Positions 6,701 through 11,751 of a stretch of 11,751 nt of DNA are shown in pieces. This DNA is from JALXDT01 sp964634755. Its GTDB lineage: Bacteria; Acidobacteriota; Aminicenantia; JAMOAD01. A program made the position numbers and the translations under genes. The DNA is taken from NCBI GenBank assembly GCA_964634755.1, contig CAZWJH010000078.1, forward strand, positions 1 to 11,751, written 5' to 3'. Each line of letters opens with the position of its first letter. The first letter of the stretch is position 1. The notes under the pieces were generated by a model. The model was given only the letters and a program-made list of their open reading frames with translations, made no database searches and had not been told where the DNA came from.

Positions 6701-7464
6701 AAAAAACCATTTATACTACTCAAGTTATTTTTAAAGAAATAGTAAGGGATAAATTTTTCTTATTTCTCGGACTCGGTTCACTTCTATTCTTTTTTTTAAC
6801 TCTAATATTCAATGAAATGGTTGTCGGGCAAACAGCAAAAGTCACAAAAGATCTTACACTGTCCGCATTAAACATTTTCCCATTCCTTTTTTTGTTAATT
6901 TATGGTACAAGATTAATTTCTAAAGAGATAGAATCAAAATCAATTTACACAATCCTGATAAGACCATTTAAAAGATGGGAATACTTTTTAGCGAATCTTT
7001 TAGCGCTTTTCTTTTCAACAATAATACTGAATTTAATCATATTTTTACTTGGAATAACCACTATTTTTATCTTTTACGGAGAAATCTGGATAAAAGCACC
7101 ATTTATTCATCTCTTGTTTACATTATCAGAATCCCTTCTTTTAAGCGGATTTGCCGTCTTTTATTCGGCAATATTCTCATCCTCTGTTTCATTAATGCTT
7201 TTCTTTATTACTTATGGGATAGGCCATTCCATAGAAGAGAGTCTTAAAAGCATTGCGGAAGGAAGTGGAGTTGCATTAAAGCCTTTTATAAATATTATCA
7301 AGTTCATAATCCCAAATCTCTCGTTTTTTGATTATAAAACAGAGCTACTTTATTCAATAAAAATTCCAGAAATGACTCTTGCATTCTCAGCACTTTATTC
7401 GTTTACATACACTTTTTTAATATTCATACTTGCTGTATACTTCTTTAGAAGAAAAGAACTATGA
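6697..7464 (+). CDS. ABC-2 type transporter permease
   Basis: A 255-residue integral membrane protein with about six predicted hydrophobic segments, near residues 20-38, 57-73, 100-127, 135-160, 161-177 and 228-250. The cytoplasmic segment after the second helix (R72, the acidic pair E77/E79, then a Lys and ILIRPFKRWEY near 86-96) is the coupling region typical of ABC-2 permeases. It pairs with the ATPase gene it overlaps by 4 bp. Two copies each of ATPase and permease would make a full exporter. Gene content resembles small NosFY/YhaQ-like exporters, but sequence alone gives no substrate. It also overlaps the next gene by ATGA, so its synthesis is probably coupled to both neighbours. Confidence 0.88.
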   Translation: MKKTIYTTQVIFKEIVRDKFFLFLGLGSLLFFFLTLIFNEMVVGQTAKVTKDLTLSALNIFPFLFLLIYGTRLISKEIESKSIYTILIRPFKRWEYFLANLLALFFSTIILNLIIFLLGITTIFIFYGEIWIKAPFIHLLFTLSESLLLSGFAVFYSAIFSSSVSLMLFFITYGIGHSIEESLKSIAEGSGVALKPFINIIKFIIPNLSFFDYKTELLYSIKIPEMTLAFSALYSFTYTFLIFILAVYFFRRKEL

Positions 7465-8828
7465 AAAGAAAAATCATAATATTTACAGGAATTTTATTTA
7501 TTATTCTTATAAATATATTTGCGTTTTCAAAAATATCAGCAATTAGGAATAATATAAAAATACCTGAGCATTATTTTAAACTTCCTCCCGGAAAATATAT
7601 GAGAGTCTTAACCTTAGGTAATAAAGAAATTATTGGAGACATCCTTCTTTCAAGAGCATTAACATACTATGGCTCCCATTATTATGAAAAAAAATATCAA
7701 TACCCTTATCTTTTCGATTTTTTTAAGGATGTTTGTGAACTTGATCGCTTAAATCTTCAAGCATATTTAATGGGAGGAAGATTGCTCTCGGAAAGATTTC
7801 CCCACAAAGCCACAAAGTTATTAAGAAAAGGCGCAAAGACATTAGACAAAAGCTGGAAAATTCCGGAGCTTACTGGATTTATTTATTATTATAATATAAA
7901 AGATAAACATCTTGCTGCAAAATATTATGAAATAGCATCTGAAAAACCATTCCATCCACCCTATTTACCTTCTTTATCATCAAAATTTTATAGGGAATAC
8001 GGTGATATTGAAAATGCAATAAAAGTTCTATATTCTTTTTACATAAATACAAATGACAAGAGATTAAAAAAGTCTTTTAAATATGATATTGAAAAATTAT
8101 CAGCTGAGCTTTTTTTGAGAAAGAGATGGATAAGAGGAAAGGTGGAAAGAGTAATAGACGGGGATAGTTTAATAATCAGGACAAAAAGTGGATATATTAA
8201 AGAAGCAAGAATAATAGGAATTAATTCTTATGAATTAAACAGTCTTATTGAAGAGGAGAGAATCTACGGAAGAATTGCAAAAGATTTCGCATATTATAAT
8301 CTAAACAAAAAGAATATTAACTTTTCAATTGGTGGAGATAAAATTGACAAATATGGAAGAATTCTAATCTACCTCTGGTATGATAATACAAAACTTTATA
8401 ATGAAGAGATTCTTAAGAGAGGTTTTGCAAAAGCTTTCTTAAGATATGATTTTAATAAAATAATGAAAAAAAGATTTGCGGAAGCTGAAAAATTGGCTAA
8501 AATCAATATGAGAGGGATCTGGGGATTAAAATATCTGAAACCAATTGAAAATTTAAAATATATGAAAAACCTTATTGGGAATATATCAAAAGTGAGATTT
8601 AAAGTTTATAAAGTTTATCAAGGGAAAAAGTACCTTTTTATAGAATCTTCACCAGACTACATGCATACTTTTAAACTTGTAATTCCTGTAATATTTGAGA
8701 GTAAATTTCCACCCTATATCTTGAACATATCAGATAAAATAATTGAAGCCTACGGGTTTGTAAGTGAATATAGAGGAGTTCCTGAAATAAGAATATATGA
8801 AAAATCTCAGATAAAGGTGATAGAATGA
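7461..8828 (+). CDS. Membrane-anchored helical-repeat protein fused to a thermonuclease (SNase) domain
   Basis: A 455-residue protein with three parts. Residues 4-24 are one hydrophobic segment after KRK, acting as signal anchor, so the rest should face the periplasm. Residues about 58-215 are helical with TPR-like spacing (LSRALTYYG, LNLQAYLMGGRLL, KATKLLRKGA, LAAKYYEIAS, ENAIKVL). Residues about 223-365 form an SNase domain: VERVIDGDS with D233 and D235, the conserved Arg250, Glu258, and DKYGR with Arg300, matching S. aureus nuclease D21, R35, E43 and R87. The residue matching calcium ligand D40 is Asn255. Residues about 366-455 look like an OB-fold extension seen in some SNase proteins (FVSEYRGVPEIRI). 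Secreted nucleic acid cleavage is plausible, while binding without cleavage remains possible. ATGA overlaps join it to the permease and the molybdoenzyme. The helical part may instead serve the transporter. Confidence 0.8.
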   Translation: MKRKIIIFTGILFIILINIFAFSKISAIRNNIKIPEHYFKLPPGKYMRVLTLGNKEIIGDILLSRALTYYGSHYYEKKYQYPYLFDFFKDVCELDRLNLQAYLMGGRLLSERFPHKATKLLRKGAKTLDKSWKIPELTGFIYYYNIKDKHLAAKYYEIASEKPFHPPYLPSLSSKFYREYGDIENAIKVLYSFYINTNDKRLKKSFKYDIEKLSAELFLRKRWIRGKVERVIDGDSLIIRTKSGYIKEARIIGINSYELNSLIEEERIYGRIAKDFAYYNLNKKNINFSIGGDKIDKYGRILIYLWYDNTKLYNEEILKRGFAKAFLRYDFNKIMKKRFAEAEKLAKINMRGIWGLKYLKPIENLKYMKNLIGNISKVRFKVYKVYQGKKYLFIESSPDYMHTFKLVIPVIFESKFPPYILNISDKIIEAYGFVSEYRGVPEIRIYEKSQIKVIE

Positions 8829-10726
8829 AAAAATTTTTCACAACCTGTTTAAGAGACTGTTATGATACATGCCTTATAGAAACAATTTATGATAAAAAAG
8901 AAATAAAGGAGATTCAAGGTTATGAGAGGCATCCGATAACATCAGGTTTTCTTTGCCCTAAGGGAAACAAATTATTAAAATATCTAAATCATCACAGTAG
9001 AATCAAACAACCAATGGCAGGAAAGTTTTTAAACTGGAGGAATGTAAGCTGGGATGAAGCTCTTGGTGAAATCGTAAAAATGATAAATAAATATCCTGAC
9101 AAGGTAGGATTTTACTCATATTATGGGAGTTCGGGATTAATAAGTAAAAATTATCCTGAAAGGCTTTTCAGAAAATTGGGAGGTATTTGTTTTGAGTCCG
9201 CCATATGCGATAGAAATGGTCAGGAAATTTTAGCAAAAATGAATTATGCAGGTTATCAAATACATCCGGAAGATATCAAAGACCATAAGTTGGCCGTGAT
9301 CTGGGGTGGAAATCCAAAGTGGAGTTCATTACATCATTGGTTCCTAATTTTAAAACATAAATTAAAGATAATAGGAATAGATGTTATTAAAACTGTAAGT
9401 TTAAAAGATGCATATCAGATACTAAGACCTAAACCTTCTACAGACTGGTTTGTAGCTTATGCTATTGCAAAAATAATCATTGAAGAAGACTTGGTGGATA
9501 AGGAGTATATTGAAAAAAATGTTGAAGGGTATGAATTCATTAAGAACTGGATTTTAGAAAATATTTCAGTTGAAGAAGCTGTAGAAAAATCTGGTGTGAC
9601 CTATGAACAAATGAAAAAATTCATTTCAAACCTTTACAAATTTAAACCTGCCTATTTTTATATTGGTTATGGTATTCAGCGTCAAAAAAATGGTGGTGAG
9701 ATAGTTAGAGCAATTGTCACTTTGGCCGCATTAACCGGCTCAAAAATATTCTTTTCAAGAATGGTAAAAAACAAAAAGGCTTCTGATTATTTAAAGGGTG
9801 AAAGCCTGGGAAAATTAAAAAAATACAATCAGATGCTTTTTCCCGAAGCCCTTGAAAAAGGGAAAATAAAAGTTCTATTCGTGTTTAATGCAAATCCTGT
9901 CTCAACAAGTCCAAACTCAAATAGAATAAAAGATGTTCTTTTAAGAGATGATATCTTTGTAATTGTATCTGATATTTTCTTTACAGATACTGCAAAACTC
10001 GCAAATATTATTTTACCTGCCCCCACTTTCTTTGAATACTTTGATATAGCAAAATCATTTTTCCACAATTATATTCAAATAAATCAAAAGGTCATTGATC
10101 CACTCTATGCATCAAAAAGCAATTATGAACAATTTAAGCTAATTGCTGAAAGACTTGGGTTTAATGATGAGGAATTTTATGAGAGTGAAGAAGAAATAGC
10201 TGAAAACTATCTCTCCTTTTATGGATTATCTCTAAGTGAACTTAAGGAAAAAGGATATCTCGAAATTCCTAAAAAAGAGAAAAAAAGAGGAAAAATCAAG
10301 TTAAGAATAGAGGGGAAAAATATTCCTGAAACACCCTTTTATGAAGATGATAGCCCTCCAGAAGGTTATCTGAGATTAATATCACCTGTACACAGAGATC
10401 TTACATCATCACAATATTTTAAGATAACAACAAACTTTCTTCCTGATAGAGCATTCATTAATTCAATAGAAGCAAAAAGACATAAGATTAAATCAGGAGA
10501 TCGTGTTCGGATATCAAATGAAAGGGGGAGTGCTGAGATGATTGCGGAAATAAAGAATGAAGTTCCTTCAGGTGTTTTGTTAATTTATAAAGCACCGTGG
10601 GAAAGTATAACCGGTTATTCACCCAATTTATTTACAGAGGATAAGCCACATCCTATTTACAAAGGCTCCCAATTTAATTCATCTTTTGTCAAAATAGAAA
10701 AGGTTTCAATTAATAAGATTCAATAA
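8825..10726 (+). CDS. Molybdopterin oxidoreductase, DMSO reductase family, orphan catalytic subunit
   Basis: A 633-residue member of the Mo/W-bis-pterin family. A 4Fe-4S site is formed by C8, C12, C16 and C44 (CLRDCYDTC then GFLCPKG). WDEAL at 76-80 follows, as usual for the family. ICDRNG at 127-132 places Cys128 where other members hold the Mo/W-ligating Cys, Ser or Sec. VIWGGNP and RPKPSTDW are pterin-binding segments, GYGIQRQKNGG follows, and the C-terminal domain is complete (RISNERGSAE region). There is no twin-arginine signal, so it should be cytoplasmic. The layout resembles the broad MopB_3-type group, whose substrates are diverse; formate, thiosulfate or another substrate cannot be chosen here. 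No FeS or membrane subunit is nearby, so electrons must pass through unknown partners. It is coupled by ATGA to the SNase-domain gene and ends 24 bp before the convergent 5S rRNA. Confidence 0.9.
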   Translation: MKKFFTTCLRDCYDTCLIETIYDKKEIKEIQGYERHPITSGFLCPKGNKLLKYLNHHSRIKQPMAGKFLNWRNVSWDEALGEIVKMINKYPDKVGFYSYYGSSGLISKNYPERLFRKLGGICFESAICDRNGQEILAKMNYAGYQIHPEDIKDHKLAVIWGGNPKWSSLHHWFLILKHKLKIIGIDVIKTVSLKDAYQILRPKPSTDWFVAYAIAKIIIEEDLVDKEYIEKNVEGYEFIKNWILENISVEEAVEKSGVTYEQMKKFISNLYKFKPAYFYIGYGIQRQKNGGEIVRAIVTLAALTGSKIFFSRMVKNKKASDYLKGESLGKLKKYNQMLFPEALEKGKIKVLFVFNANPVSTSPNSNRIKDVLLRDDIFVIVSDIFFTDTAKLANIILPAPTFFEYFDIAKSFFHNYIQINQKVIDPLYASKSNYEQFKLIAERLGFNDEEFYESEEEIAENYLSFYGLSLSELKEKGYLEIPKKEKKRGKIKLRIEGKNIPETPFYEDDSPPEGYLRLISPVHRDLTSSQYFKITTNFLPDRAFINSIEAKRHKIKSGDRVRISNERGSAEMIAEIKNEVPSGVLLIYKAPWESITGYSPNLFTEDKPHPIYKGSQFNSSFVKIEKVSINKIQ

Positions 10727-10751
10727 AAAAAATCAATATAAAATAAAAAAA
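10725..10751 (-). terminator. T-rich tract after 5S rRNA, possible rRNA operon terminator
   Basis: Read on the minus strand, seven T follow the 5S 3' end directly, then an AT-rich stretch and a second run of eight T that overlaps the end of the molybdoenzyme gene. No separate hairpin precedes the T-run, so the GC-rich closing stem of 5S rRNA (nine pairs, two of them G-U) would have to serve as the terminator stem. No equivalent signal was seen for plus-strand transcription. Confidence 0.35.
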
Positions 10752-10869
10752 GCCCGGCACTGACCTACTTTCCCACTCCCTTCCGGGAGCAGTATCATCG
10801 GCCCTGGAGGTCTTAACTGCCGGGTTCGGAATGGATCCGGGTGTTTCACCTCCGGTATAAGCACCGGGC
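10752..10869 (-). rRNA. rrf: 5S ribosomal RNA
   Basis: About 118 bases read on the minus strand, with a GC-rich closing stem pairing GCCCGGTGC at the 5' end (10869-10861) with GTGCCGGGC at the 3' end (10760-10752), including two G-U pairs. Internal conserved elements are visible: CCGAACCC with the following AGTTAAG (loop C and helix III region), and GGGAGTGGGAAAGTAGG near the 3' side (loop E/helix IV region). It lies 3' of 23S on the same strand, separated by about 60 AT-rich bases with no tRNA, as in an ordinary 16S-23S-5S operon. It is GC-rich compared with the flanking protein genes. Confidence 0.96.
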
Positions 10870-10930
10870 AAATTATTTCGTTTTTATTATAAAAACTTTG
10901 TTGTCTGTGCAGGCTGGTTTTAAAAATTTA

Positions 10931-11751
<821 letters not shown>

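Noticed and set aside
6975..7247. 90-codon plus-strand reading frame
   Set aside because: It is an alternative frame inside the ABC-2 permease gene, whose frame has proper membrane segments and ATGA overlaps at both ends.
6697..7464. NosY-type role for the permease, linking the operon to nitrous oxide reductase
   Set aside because: The resemblance is only the general ABC-2 type. No nosZ, nosD or copper-handling gene is present, so the assignment would be a guess.

Overview
The window reads as a piece of a bacterial chromosome from an AT-rich organism that is probably thermophilic. Bacterial 23S and 5S rRNA genes lie at the right end. Protein genes are strongly AT-rich while the rRNA is clearly GC-rich, which is the usual signature of heat-adapted bacteria. 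A gene pair resembling the TtuA/TtuB system for 2-thiolation of tRNA T54, a heat-stability modification known from Thermus, points the same way. I cannot name the phylum from the sequence alone.

Layout: (1) 53-3046, plus strand: a tight cluster of class I fructose-1,6-bisphosphatase, a ubiquitin-like sulfur carrier, a TtuA-type tRNA thiolase and a patatin-like lipase. Gaps are 2 bp or 4-bp ATGA overlaps. (2) 3096-4692, plus: lipoyl synthase and a calcineurin-like metallophosphoesterase, overlapping by 23 bp. (3) 4695-5612, minus: a secreted CARDB-like protein, convergent with the previous gene; both stop codons sit in one 8-bp palindrome. (4) 5616-5827: a 212-bp divergent promoter region with an inverted repeat. 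(5) 5828-10726, plus: a four-gene operon joined by three ATGA overlaps, comprising an ABC-2 exporter ATPase, its permease, a membrane-anchored helical-repeat/thermonuclease fusion, and an orphan cytoplasmic molybdopterin oxidoreductase. (6) 10752-11751, minus: 5S rRNA and the 3' part of 23S rRNA, convergent with the molybdoenzyme gene.

How the genes fit together: the first cluster mixes central carbon metabolism (gluconeogenesis), tRNA sulfur modification, lipid hydrolysis and lipoate synthesis, so it looks like a housekeeping cluster rather than one pathway. The second operon is the most unusual part. Translational coupling ties an ABC-2 exporter to a predicted extracytoplasmic protein carrying an SNase domain with a nearly complete catalytic set, and to a single-subunit molybdoenzyme without visible redox partners. 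Its function cannot be read from the sequence. The other points worth checking are changed conserved residues: a ThiS-like protein ending Ser-Ile-Gly rather than Gly-Gly, a zinc-ligand His replaced by Asp in TtuA, an Asp-to-Asn change in the nuclease, and coordinated changes in the 23S sarcin-ricin loop.
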